Shown: positions 10,778 through 19,323 of the stretch, piece after piece | Layout of the letters: every line of letters starts with the position of its first letter | Position numbering within the stretch: the first letter of the stretch is position 1 | Assembly: GCA_009829735.1 (NCBI GenBank) | Contig: CM020618.1 | Location: 17,717,346 to 17,781,345 of the forward strand | DNA length: 64,000 nt | Direction of reading: 5' to 3' | DNA from: Pyropia yezoensis | Taxonomy: Eukaryota > Rhodophyta > Bangiophyceae > Bangiales > Bangiaceae | The notes under the pieces: model-generated | The model's database searches: none | The model's input: the letters and a program-made list of their open reading frames with translations, nothing else | Told to the model about the DNA's origin: nothing | Program-made: the position numbers and the translations under genes

Positions 10778-12451
10778 TCACACCAGCTCCATTGCCTCTT
10801 CGTCGCGGGGGTCTCGCGCAGGATAGGCACACGTTACCATGTTGCTCGACCGATGTGTCCCACACGGCAGACTCTGTGACCGCCCTAAGTCCATGCTGCT
10901 TGCAAACGTGCACACCAATGTGAAACACGAAGGCGGGGATCGAGTGATAACCGACCACTCAACCTGCTCGTCGTCCTCTGGGGTCCCCCAAGCCTTGGAC
11001 TTCTCCAGCGTTGTGATGAAGTGCCCCTGCAGCGTGTCTGGTAGCGGGGAGAACTCCGGCACAGAGGCGTCCGGGTCGTCTTCAAACAGGTCGGCCACCG
11101 CAAAGTCCGTCGCATCCCAACTATCCGTCGGAGTTGCAGTCGCACCACCGGCCGAGCTGGTTGGGTCCCCTGCACCCACTAACGGCGTCCCACCGGACGA
11201 TGTCATAGATGCACCGCCGGAACTTCTGCCTACTACTTCGGACTCATCCTCGGCCGCACCGGCCTCCTCACCTGCAGGTCCGACGGGAGCAGCAGGAGGG
11301 GTAGAGCGTCTGACCACCGATGCACGCACCTGATGGCCCGGATGTGCAACCGTAGCCGCCGCGGGGCCGACTTCCTCATCGTCATCGGATTCCTCGTCGG
11401 GCACCTGAACCCCTTCGTTCTCTCCGGCGAACGCCCCTGCCCCCTCCGCTGCGCGTCCGCCCGCCGTCCCCGCCGCCGGGACCACATCCGCTCCCACCGC
11501 CGCTGCCGACGCCGCTACTGAATCACCGGCTCCCACCAGCGGCTCATTCCCGTTCTGTCGACCGACAGACGCTTCAGTCGGTACCTTCTTCGGCTTGAAG
11601 ACGATCTCGTAGCGGCCACCTTTCTTCAAGATCAAAACCTTCTTGCAATACGCCGTCCAAGTGGCCGTCTTTTTCGAAGTCGGGTCCAAGAGGAAGGGAA
11701 ACTGGGCAAACACGACCACTCCGCCAAAAGGCCACTTACAGAACGGCTTCACACGCCCGACGACTAAGGGGGGACGGACAACGGTTGCACGCTGCTCCTG
11801 CTCAACCAAGATAGACGCCGCGACTTCAAGGGTCCTGGCATACTTTGCCGCCGCCTTTCGGTGACGCAGCTTGCGCACAGAAGTCGGGCTGGAGACGACG
11901 GGCTCAGCCTCAGCACGCTTGGTACCACGGCCCGACTGGCCCCCCGCACTCGTGCCCCGGTTCGCCGGGGAGGTCGGCGGGCGACCTCCGCGGGCAGGCG
12001 TTGCAAGCAGAGTGACAGGTGCCCCGCCATCAGAAAGAGATGTCGCTGCGGCACCCCCATCCTTGGAGCCTCCGAGAAACCCGTTGCTGAGCAACCGCGA
12101 GACAAGGTGGAAGTCCGGGTCCGCGACGTGGACGTTGCTCCACGACCACTCAATCATTTCGATGATGGTTCCGTTCCCCGGTGCGCCACGAGTAGCCACA
12201 GACGTACAGCCCTGCGGCATTGGCGCTTCCACCGTTGTCAGTTGGGCCGTAGCCTCTGCGATAGCCCCCACGTCCGCGATGGACAGCTCTTTTGGGCAGA
12301 GCACGCTAGTGGCCGGCGACCCGAGCGCGAGGGAAGAGCGCAGGACGACGTTGCGTGCCAACCACGACCACTGCTTGGCATCCGGATTCAACGCTTTTTT
12401 CACTAGCTCCGCATTGACATCCGCAGGTTGGTTGAGGATGTGCTTGCTCGA
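10778..12451 (-). CDS. hypothetical protein, acidic/Ala-Ser-rich, likely an exon of a larger gene
   Basis: The frame is open for 587 codons (12541-10778), with a good acceptor (CTGCAG) just before 12451 where protein-like sequence begins (SSKHILNQPADVNAELV). It contains an ordered N-terminal part (WSWLARNVVLRSSL; MIEWSWSNVHVADPDFHLV). A basic stretch follows (KLRHRKAAAKYART), then a beta-rich segment (PFGGVVVFAQFPFL ... YCKKVLILKKGGRYEIVF), then a long acidic low-complexity tail (EESDDDEEVG; DLFEDDPDASVPEF). I do not recognise a family. It lies downstream of the BRCT frame on the same strand and could be its 3' portion or a neighbouring gene of the same mobile unit. The final ~60 codons may be intronic read-through. 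Confidence 0.5.
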   Translation of the reverse strand, partial: SSKHILNQPADVNAELVKKALNPDAKQWSWLARNVVLRSSLALGSPATSVLCPKELSIADVGAIAEATAQLTTVEAPMPQGCTSVATRGAPGNGTIIEMIEWSWSNVHVADPDFHLVSRLLSNGFLGGSKDGGAAATSLSDGGAPVTLLATPARGGRPPTSPANRGTSAGGQSGRGTKRAEAEPVVSSPTSVRKLRHRKAAAKYARTLEVAASILVEQEQRATVVRPPLVVGRVKPFCKWPFGGVVVFAQFPFLLDPTSKKTATWTAYCKKVLILKKGGRYEIVFKPKKVPTEASVGRQNGNEPLVGAGDSVAASAAAVGADVVPAAGTAGGRAAEGAGAFAGENEGVQVPDEESDDDEEVGPAAATVAHPGHQVRASVVRRSTPPAAPVGPAGEEAGAAEDESEVVGRSSGGASMTSSGGTPLVGAGDPTSSAGGATATPTDSWDATDFAVADLFEDDPDASVPEFSPLPDTLQGHFITTLEKSKAWGTPEDDEQVEWSVITRSPPSCFTLVCTFASSMDLGRSQSLPCGTHRSSNMVTCAYPARDPRDEEAMELV

Positions 12452-12686
12452 CTGCAGTCGTTCAGGCAGACACGAGTTCAAACACCAGCACAGATGGGGA
12501 GAGGACCGGGAGAGCAAGTGATCTTTGAGGCCAGTCAGCAAATCGTCTCACATACGGGTCTGCCAGGGCACGCATGCCGCGGACGATGAGCATGAAACGT
12601 CCGACAGCGGTCCGAGATCTCCCTCCCATGCGTCGCAGCTCCGCACCACCGCCCTCTCCCCCCCCGAGCCCTCTCTGCACCCAGAA

Positions 12687-12958
12687 TTCATAACGGGGTG
12701 AGCATCAAGCGTACCGTCACTCTTGTCGAGATGTCCAGTGCCGCGACAGACACGTGGAACGCCCCAGCAAGCAGCTCCGCCACTTCCTCCACCTTGGCGC
12801 ACTGGAAAGTGGTCGTCATGTACGTAGTCAGCCCCCCGACTGCCACCAGCTGTTCTCCTTGGTTTATGGTAGTCGTATCGTCTGCACTCAGTAAAGTGGA
12901 ACGAACCCAGGATGCGCCGTCGAGCGTCCGGACAGCGTGCCATCTGTGGTCTCTGAGA
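12687..12958 (-). CDS. exon-like frame between the BRCT frame and the downstream hypothetical frame
   Basis: After an AG at about 12959 the minus strand is open for roughly 90 codons. It reads RWHAVRTLDGASWVRSTLLS then GEQLVAVGGLTTYMTTTFQC then VEEVAELLAGAFHVSVAALD and ends at a TGA. The residues look protein-like (mixed hydrophobic strand and helix), unlike the shadow frames here. A GTACGC near the end could be a donor. No family recognised; linkage to its neighbours is inferred. Confidence 0.35.
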
Positions 12959-12975
12959 CACTAATCTCTGGTTGT

Positions 12976-13072
12976 GCTCCGAGCTGGGCCCATCCGATCC
13001 GTACCATGCGCCAGAATGCTGCCAACCACAGCTCCACACCGGACAAGCCGATACACCAAAGGCGACCGACTC
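12976..13072 (+). repeat. 97-bp direct repeat, copy A
   Basis: Matches 13458-13554 with four substitutions, in the same orientation, 482 bp apart. Both begin GCTCCGAGCTGGGCCCATCC and end GGCGACCGACTC. Confidence 0.85.
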
Positions 13073-13457
13073 ACCCGATGGACATATAGGCCGCTGCTTA
13101 ATGCACTCTCCTGAAGCACGACTCAGTGGGATGTCGGGCCGCCAAGGCCCCCCGTCGCCTCGACCCAATCCTCCGCCCACCCCCGTCGAGTCCCATTGCC
13201 AGCCCAGCCCACCACGCACGGCGTGGCGGGAAGAAACACACAAAACCAAAACGGAGCGGCCGCGACGGGCCTTGTCGCCGCGGCGCCAAGGCCCCCCTAC
13301 CACTCTCGAAAACACGAGGCACCAACCGTCCGGCACCTCCCCTCCACACCATCCTCTCATCATGCGTCACCGCCGCACGGCAGCGGCGCCGCTCACCACC
13401 ATTCACCACCACCTTCGGACGCCGGCGCAGCCATCACCACCGTCCGTTTACGCCGCG

Positions 13458-13554
13458 GCTCCGAGCTGGGCCCATCCGATCCATACCATGCGCCAGATTG
13501 CTGCCAACCACAGCTCCACACCGGTCAAGCCGATACACTAAAGGCGACCGACTC
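13458..13554 (+). repeat. 97-bp direct repeat, copy B
   Basis: Second copy of the repeat at 12976-13072. The ~385 bp between the copies is C-rich spacer without a gene. Either a segmental duplication or footprints of a small insertion. Confidence 0.85.
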
Positions 13555-13619
13555 GCGACCTCAACTTCGGACACCACAGCACTCCTCCACAAACACTCTC
13601 TAAACCTATCTCCCTCCAC

Positions 13620-14495
13620 TCACTCCACCGAATACGCGGAGTACGGCTGTAGCGACCACCGCGCAATCGAGTCTGGTAACCAGCGCTGGTTCACATACTG
13701 CACCGAACCCATGCGCACACGCGCTTCCGGGGAATAAGTAATACCCAGGACAGTGACGGTCGCGTCCCGGTTCCCGAAAACGCCTCCAGCGCCCTCGACC
13801 AGTTGAACAAACTCCCGTGCATCAATGTCAAGGACCCCATCAAAGCCAAGACGCATGCCGTTGAGCAAAGACTCACCGGTCGCCTGGGCATTTCGAGCAG
13901 CCATGACGCCAGGGAAGGCCGCGGGGACGAAGTCTTTGCACGGCTTCCATGTACGGCTGCCCACGGAGGCAAGAAGCCAAGAGTCGGAGACGACCCATGC
14001 TCCCCGCGCCATGACCAGCAGCAGGCGCACGGAGCGTCGCGGCCGTTGGCCAACCACGAACACCGCAGGTATGTTGGCAATGTCTTGCACCGTCTCCTCG
14101 CTTCGCCCGTTGTGGCGCCCCGCGCTTCACACCTTGTACTCGCCCAGCGCCAAGACCGCATGGACAACAGCGGCGCGGAGCACAGCGTCTCCCGTTGTGC
14201 AGGTGATGGATGGAATATACGCGGGAGCAACCGCCTTGGCGCGGCCTGCCTTTCCCGGCTGATTGTACGCCACCTTGTCCGGGTCGTCACTGCTGTCCAG
14301 TTCCCCGCCCGACTCGGATGAGCCGTCCACGCTGTTATCACGCTCATCGGCAGCGGAGTCTGCTGAGCCACCCGAGTCATCCATTGGCACAGGCGGGGGC
14401 AACGGCCGGACGACCCTGGCCTGCTTCCCAGTGCGGCGGCCGGAGGGGACGACATCTTCTCCGTCCATCTGTGCCGGTCGCTGGCTCGACGACAT
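13620..14495 (-). pseudogene. protein with tandem BRCT-like domains, interrupted by an in-frame TGA
   Basis: From ATG 14495 (MSSSQRPAQMDGEDV) an acidic, Ser-rich N-terminus (about 90 residues) leads into a first BRCT-like domain. It reads AVLRAAVVHAVLALGEYKV, then TGA at 14127-14129, then after 12 codons in the same frame IPAVFVVGQRPRRSVRLLLV and GAWVVSDSWLLASV, the latter with the conserved Trp of BRCT helix 3. A second BRCT-like unit follows (GMRLGFDGV ... FVQLVEGAGGVFG ... VQYVNQRWLPDSIARW) and the frame stops at 13620. Tandem BRCT domains normally bind phosphoserine peptides in DNA-damage proteins. The TGA could be bypassed only by a 36-nt GT-AG intron, which is implausibly short, so I call it a pseudogene. 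The frame is open upstream to 14798. Confidence 0.55.
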
Positions 14496-14799
14496 TGTGC
14501 GTGTATAGGGATTCACACCCCCGTCAGCTGCTACTGCACGATCAATCGACGCTCCGCCGTCCGCATTAGAGTAGACGGCGCCTTGACGGGGTCCACCAGG
14601 ACGGGCTACGGCTCGAAAGGCAGTCGTTGCGTGACAATCCGCCGGGGACGTACTAGCCGCATCCGGCTCCACCGCTCTCAGTTGCACCCGCCTCTCCCAA
14701 CGAGGTGCTGGGGCGCGGATGCTTTGCTGTGGGGGCGCCATACGGTGTCCGCTGTTCCGCAACACGCGCAGGTTCCAGCAACGCCGGACCGCTGACAAG

Positions 14800-15446
14800 A
14801 AGGGCCAGGGACAGACGAAGGGGGAGAGGAGGGGGGGCTGACGTGAGGCGTCGTAGGACGCAGCCGTCGACCAACCCTACCGTCACCATCTCATCAGGGA
14901 CCGGGACGGCGTACAGAGCGCTGGGACGCACTCCCCTCATGCAGCTGCACGTGACCGAGAGGAGAGGAGCTGACTGACACTCGCGGTTAGGTAGCGAGCG
15001 ACTTTCATAGTGAGGGCATTCCTGAAGACCGGGACGAGCGCCATACTGCGTGAAACTTTCGTGGGAGACCTCCTAAGGAGCCTAATTTTCCAGGGATACC
15101 CTGGCTACATCTGTCTCGATGCCAAACCCTTGCCCTTCTGTGAGGATTAGCCTTACTACGACAGATCGACCCGCCAACCGGTCCTCAGACAGTTGGAAGT
15201 TCTTCCAATCAAGCAGATCAAACGGTTCATGCCGTCGTTGGTGTAAATGCAAGTACGTGGGCAAATGAGAACAAGGGAAGTGCATGCCTGGTCACCGCGG
15301 AAGATGTGAAACGGCGATGTCGAGGTCCCTTGGGGCCATGCGTTTCTGCGACGTCCACGTTTTCTCTCTTTGAAAGCCCTCTTGGAGTTCCTGTGACCGC
15401 GGTCCTCCCTGGCGCCCACATCCCTCGTGCGGCCTTTTGACGCAAC
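14800..15446. other. spacer without recognisable gene
   Basis: No domain or splice pattern supports a gene here. The less GC-rich part at 14980-15300 contains stops in all frames at short intervals. Confidence 0.4.
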
Positions 15447-15447
15447 G

Positions 15448-16383
15448 ATGGCGTCGGCAGCGACGCGGCCTCGCCCGCCGGTATCGCCGCCCAGTCCCCG
15501 ACCCCGCCCCCGACCGTCGCTGTCTCCATCCCCCATGAGCGGGGGGAGAGGCGCGGGCCCCACCGGCCGGCCGGCGTCGGCCGCAGGGCACGCCACTAGC
15601 GCCGCAGCTGCCGCCGCCGCCGCGGCCGCCTCCGCCGCCGCCGCCGCGGCCGCCTCCGCCGCCGCCGCCGCCAAGGCCGACGGGCAAGCCCCAGCGGCAG
15701 AAGGAAGTGGCGGCGTCGGGGGCGGGCGGCCTCCTGTCCCGTCCCTCGTCTGGATCGACTCGGCAGCACGACCGGCAGGGGGGAGAGCAGGAGCACGCAC
15801 CGACCACATGCCGGTTGCACCAGCACCACCACCGGTACGAGGGAGAGCGAGACGACGCGCCGGCCGCGTGGCGGCAGCACCATCGGCAGGGGGGAGAGCG
15901 GGGGCACGCGTCGGCCGCGCAGCGGCAGGACCAGCACCGCCGCGGGCAGGGGGGAGAGCGGGAGCACGCGCCGGCCACACTCCGGCACAGACCAGCACCG
16001 TCGCGGGAAAAGAGCACAGCGGGAGCACGCGCCGGTCATACGCCGGCCCGACCAGCACCACCACCGGCACGGGGGAGAGCGGGAAGACGCGCAGGCCGCG
16101 CGGCGGCAGGAGCAGCACCGCCGCGGGCAGGGAGGAGAGCGGGAGCTCGCGCCGCCCACACGACGGCACGACCGGCACCGCCGCGGGCAGGGGGAAGAGG
16201 GGGAGCACGCGCCGGCCACGCGCCAGCAGGACAAGCACCACCGGGGACCTGCTCCGCGCCCTCTTCCTCGACGCAGTTGTCGCAGACGGCCTGCGTGCGG
16301 CGGTGGCGCCCGCGCTGGGCCCCTCGCTGGACCTCTTCGGCAGCCCCCATTGGCTGGTCCGCAACAGCGCCTCCTCCTCTTGA
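15448..16383 (+). CDS. alanine- and repeat-rich hypothetical protein
   Basis: An ATG at 15448 opens 311 codons. They comprise a Pro/Arg-rich N-terminus, an alanine run (about 15591-15675), eight 20-residue repeats rich in Gly, Arg, Ala and Thr (15773-16252), and a C-terminal segment that looks folded (GDLLRALFLDAVVADGLRAA then LDLFGSPHWLVRN). The repeat is also open in a second plus frame and on the minus strand, so coding here rests mainly on the C-terminal segment. No family recognised. It may be an exon of a larger gene. Confidence 0.35.
   Translation: MASAATRPRPPVSPPSPRPRPRPSLSPSPMSGGRGAGPTGRPASAAGHATSAAAAAAAAAASAAAAAAASAAAAAKADGQAPAAEGSGGVGGGRPPVPSLVWIDSAARPAGGRAGARTDHMPVAPAPPPVRGRARRRAGRVAAAPSAGGRAGARVGRAAAGPAPPRAGGRAGARAGHTPAQTSTVAGKEHSGSTRRSYAGPTSTTTGTGESGKTRRPRGGRSSTAAGREESGSSRRPHDGTTGTAAGRGKRGSTRRPRASRTSTTGDLLRALFLDAVVADGLRAAVAPALGPSLDLFGSPHWLVRNSASSS
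15773..16252. repeat. 60-bp tandem repeat, 8 units
   Basis: Eight units of exactly 60 bp, each with a core like GGCAGGGGGGAGAGCGGGAG followed by CACGCGCCGGCC and a GACCAGCACCGCCGC segment. The period is a multiple of three, so frames stay open across it. Confidence 0.85.
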
Positions 16384-16443
16384 CCGCCGTCGCGGCACGT
16401 ACGGTGGGGGGAAGCCGTGGGATGGGCGATGACGACCCCGCCG

Positions 16444-17466
16444 CTACGGCGGTCGACGAGGCCGAAAACGTGGCCGCGTGGGTGCCTGCCCCATGGGGCG
16501 CGGGGCGTCGTTCCTGCCAGCGACGGACGGCGTGGGCAGCGGCAGCAGCGGCAGCGGCGGCGGTGGCCGACTCTCCGCACGGCGCTTACCAGCGCCGAAG
16601 ATACGGAGTGACCCCACCATGCCACGACGAGACGCCACCGCCCCACCACAACCAGCACCACCAGCAGCGCCCCGACCATCCGCACCGCCAGCGGCGCCAC
16701 CCCCATCAACACCACCAGAAGGCACCGCGCCACCACAATCAATGTCACCAGCCGCGCCGCGACCGGAAGCCGTCGCGCTGCCGCCAACAACACCACCAAC
16801 CGCTCCGCCACAAGACGGAGCCGCCCCACCACCATCAACACCACCTGCCGCATCATGAACAGCAACACCATCAAACGGCGCCGCCTCACCACGATAAACA
16901 CCACCAGCCGCGCCGCGACCAGATGCCGCCGCCCCACGACCATCAAAACCACATGCCGCGCTACCGCCTGACGCGGCCGCACCAACAGCACCGGAGAAAG
17001 TCGCCGCTCCCGGAGGGACAACGGGGCCCGCAACAACATCTGAAGAGCTGTCGGAGTCCACGCCATCAGAGTGGTGGTGTGCACATTCCGTGCTCGACTC
17101 GGAGTCGATTGAATCAGTAGACGCGTCGCTGTCCGTGTTGGCCAGCTCACGTCGTTCGTAATTCTCCGCCGTCATGCGAGGCGCTCGGGGGCGTTGCGCG
17201 GGCATGCGTCGATAGCGCGGCTGCTTGACGCGGTTGTGCATCCGCAGCACATGCCAGCACCAGAACAGCTGCACACCGCGCTGCGGAATACGGACAAAGA
17301 TCTTGTGCTTTGGCAGGCGTTCCCGGTAAGGCTCCATGGCCCTAGTCGCCGACCCGGGGATGTTGCCGCGAATCCATGTGTCAGAAGAAGGAGGTCCAAC
17401 CTTCACCAGAACACACAGGCCGACGGGGTACCGGCCAGACCACCACGCCGGCGGTCTCGTCGGCAT
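16444..17466 (-). CDS. hypothetical protein with conserved-looking N-terminal domain and low-complexity tail
   Basis: From ATG 17466 the first ~90 residues look like a folded domain (WWSGRYPVGLCVLVKVGPPS; LPKHKIFVRIPQRGVQLFWC; HVLRMHNRVKQPRYRRM). An acidic Ser/Asp segment follows (DSDASTDSIDSESSTE), then a Gly/Ala repeat tail. A consensus donor (GAT|GTAAGTCA, exon end 17660) follows coding-like sequence (GGWIERWFEFD), so the gene probably has an upstream exon and 17466 may not be the true start. Family not recognised. Same strand as the BRCT and hypothetical frames at 10.8-14.8 kb, so possibly one transcriptional or mobile unit. Confidence 0.45.
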   Translation of the reverse strand: MPTRPPAWWSGRYPVGLCVLVKVGPPSSDTWIRGNIPGSATRAMEPYRERLPKHKIFVRIPQRGVQLFWCWHVLRMHNRVKQPRYRRMPAQRPRAPRMTAENYERRELANTDSDASTDSIDSESSTECAHHHSDGVDSDSSSDVVAGPVVPPGAATFSGAVGAAASGGSAACGFDGRGAAASGRGAAGGVYRGEAAPFDGVAVHDAAGGVDGGGAAPSCGGAVGGVVGGSATASGRGAAGDIDCGGAVPSGGVDGGGAAGGADGRGAAGGAGCGGAVASRRGMVGSLRIFGAGKRRAESRPPPPLPLLPLPTPSVAGRNDAPRPMGQAPTRPRFRPRRPP

Positions 17467-17799
17467 GGTACCGAGTTCAGCAGAAGCGTCGAGAGGGCGG
17501 GGCGGGGGCGGGTGCATGGGCGGGAATAAAGCGGAAAGGGGACGACGCACAGCGGGCTGGTCGGGGCAGGGGATGTCGGGAGAGTGTGTGGCGCGGCCAC
17601 AACAAATGACCACAATAGGAAAGAGAGAACTCGGGAAAGTATGCAAGGCCGTGACTTACATCAAATTCGAACCACCTCTCGATCCACCCCCCTAGAGGTC
17701 GCACGTCAACCAAGCGCCCGCGGCCGCCTGCCTATACAGACACGGCCACGCCTGGCTACGGCCACCGCATTGGAGAGCACAGGCACCCGCGCAGCCGTT

Positions 17800-18735
17800 C
17801 GGCGATGGCGGCGGCTACGTGCAGAGGCAATCGCGTTCGTGGGCGGCCGCTGCTGCCGCCGCCGCCACCGCCACTGCCGCAGCGGCGGCCTTCCCCGTGG
17901 CCGGCACCGGCGGCTGCGGCCGCCACCGCCACCGCCACGGCTGCCACCGCCACCGCCACGGCCGAAGCAGTCTCGGTGGGCGGCAGCGGCGACTGCTACC
18001 GCAACCGACACTGCCGCCGCAGCAACGGCGGTCGTTTCCATGGGCGGCAGCTGTGGCTGCCGCTGCCACATCCCCCGCCACCGCGACAGCACCAGTGTTC
18101 TGTCTTTGAATGGCAGCGGCGGCCGGCTCTGCCACCGTCGACGGCAGAGGCCGTGGCGGCGGCAGCAGAGGCGGCTCCTACCGCCACCGCCACCGCCCCC
18201 GCCGCAGCGGCGCCCATCCCCGTGGCCGGCAGCGGCGGAGACGGCAACCACCGCCACCGCTACCAGCGTAGCCGTGTCTGAGGCAGGAACCGGCGGCCGC
18301 GGCGATGACCGCCACATTCACCGCCGTAGCCATCTCCGTGGCTGGCAGAGGCGGCTTCGGCGGCCGCGGCCACCGCTACCGCCACCTCGGCAGCCATCTC
18401 GGTCGCCGGCACCGGCGGCGGCTGCCGCTGCTGCCGCGCAGCCGCCGTAGCTGTGTCAGTGCGCGGCAGCGTCGGTGGCAACCGCCACCGACACCGCTAC
18501 CGCCACCGCCGGGGCAATCTCAGTAGCCGGCACCGGCAGCGGCTGCCGCCAACGCCGCGGCCATAGCAGTGCCCGGCCGCGGCGACTGCTGCCGCCATTA
18601 CCGCGGCGATCTCAGTGGCCGGCCGCGGTGGCTGCTGACGCCACCACCGCCGCTACCGCCGCAGCCGCGGCCATCCCAATTGTCGGCCGCGGCGGCTGCT
18701 GCCGCCACCGCCACCGCCACAGCCGCAGCCGCGCC
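17800..18735. repeat. GCN-rich minisatellite, left part (interrupted by the chromovirus)
   Basis: Degenerate units of about 60-75 bp built on a core like CCGTGGCCGGCAGCGGCGGC followed by CTGCCGCCACCGCCACCGCC. In one plus frame this reads as repeats of SVAGxGGCxRHRHRH. The same repeat resumes at 34066 after the retrotransposon. Confidence 0.8.
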
Positions 18736-19204
18736 TGTGGCAGTATTGACCCCCAGGTAGGGGGGCAACACGTGCCATGCAAGGGGCGGCAGGCCACTAG
18801 CCTGATCCGTTCCTCCCCCTGCATTTGGGTCCATATTCCCTAAGTTTGGGATAGTTAGCTTAGTAGTAAATCCAACTTGGATTTGAGGGTTTTCTGCATT
18901 TATCGTCTTGAATTTTCGTGTGGCCCGGTGGGCAGGTGCTGGGGTGGGAGATTCTGAGTGGCGAGATTCTGAGTGGACCCTGGGGGGATAAGGGGAGGGA
19001 CAGCGGGGCTTGGCCCTGCGTCCCCGTCCCGACCAAGAAACTGTTGGACCACACACCATCTTCTTGATTGTCCGTGGGGGGTTTGCCCCACAACAGGGAC
19101 AGAGTGTGTGCGACTTGCACTTCTTCCGGTTCCCCCGACACGGGAGGCAGCCCTGGCACACCGCCCCAACTTGGGTGCCGTGTGTGCTTGTGGTTTTTGC
19201 CACA
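18736..19204 (+). repeat. 5' LTR
   Basis: 469 bp, TG...CA, same length as the 3' LTR at 33597-34065. Differences noticed: CTGCGTCC versus CTGAGTCC, CTTGATTG versus CTTGTTTG, and GCCACA versus GCCGCA at the end. Preceded by target duplication GCGCC. Confidence 0.93.
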
Positions 19205-19206
19205 TT

Positions 19207-19224
19207 TGGTGGAGCAGCAGGGGA
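19207..19224 (+). promoter_or_regulatory. putative primer-binding site
   Basis: TGGTGGAGCAGCAGGGGA begins three bases after the 5' LTR with the TGG expected to pair with a tRNA 3' CCA. The tRNA is not identified. Confidence 0.45.
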
Positions 19225-19323
19225 CAGAGGTAAACTTTACCTCCGGGTGCACCCGGGTGTAGGGGGCCCTCTGTCTCAGAGGAACGGTGGTCTTGGACCG
19301 TGTCATACGGATCGTCAGCCAAC

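Noticed and set aside
14091..14132. 36-nt GT-AG intron that would remove the TGA in the BRCT frame
   Set aside because: Phase fits, but the length is below what spliceosomal introns normally allow, and both sides are in the same frame without it. A nonsense mutation is simpler.
15156..17150. 664-codon minus-strand frame
   Set aside because: It crosses the 60-bp repeats and opposite low-complexity tails and consists of Leu/Val/Arg/Pro strings. It conflicts with better frames on both strands.
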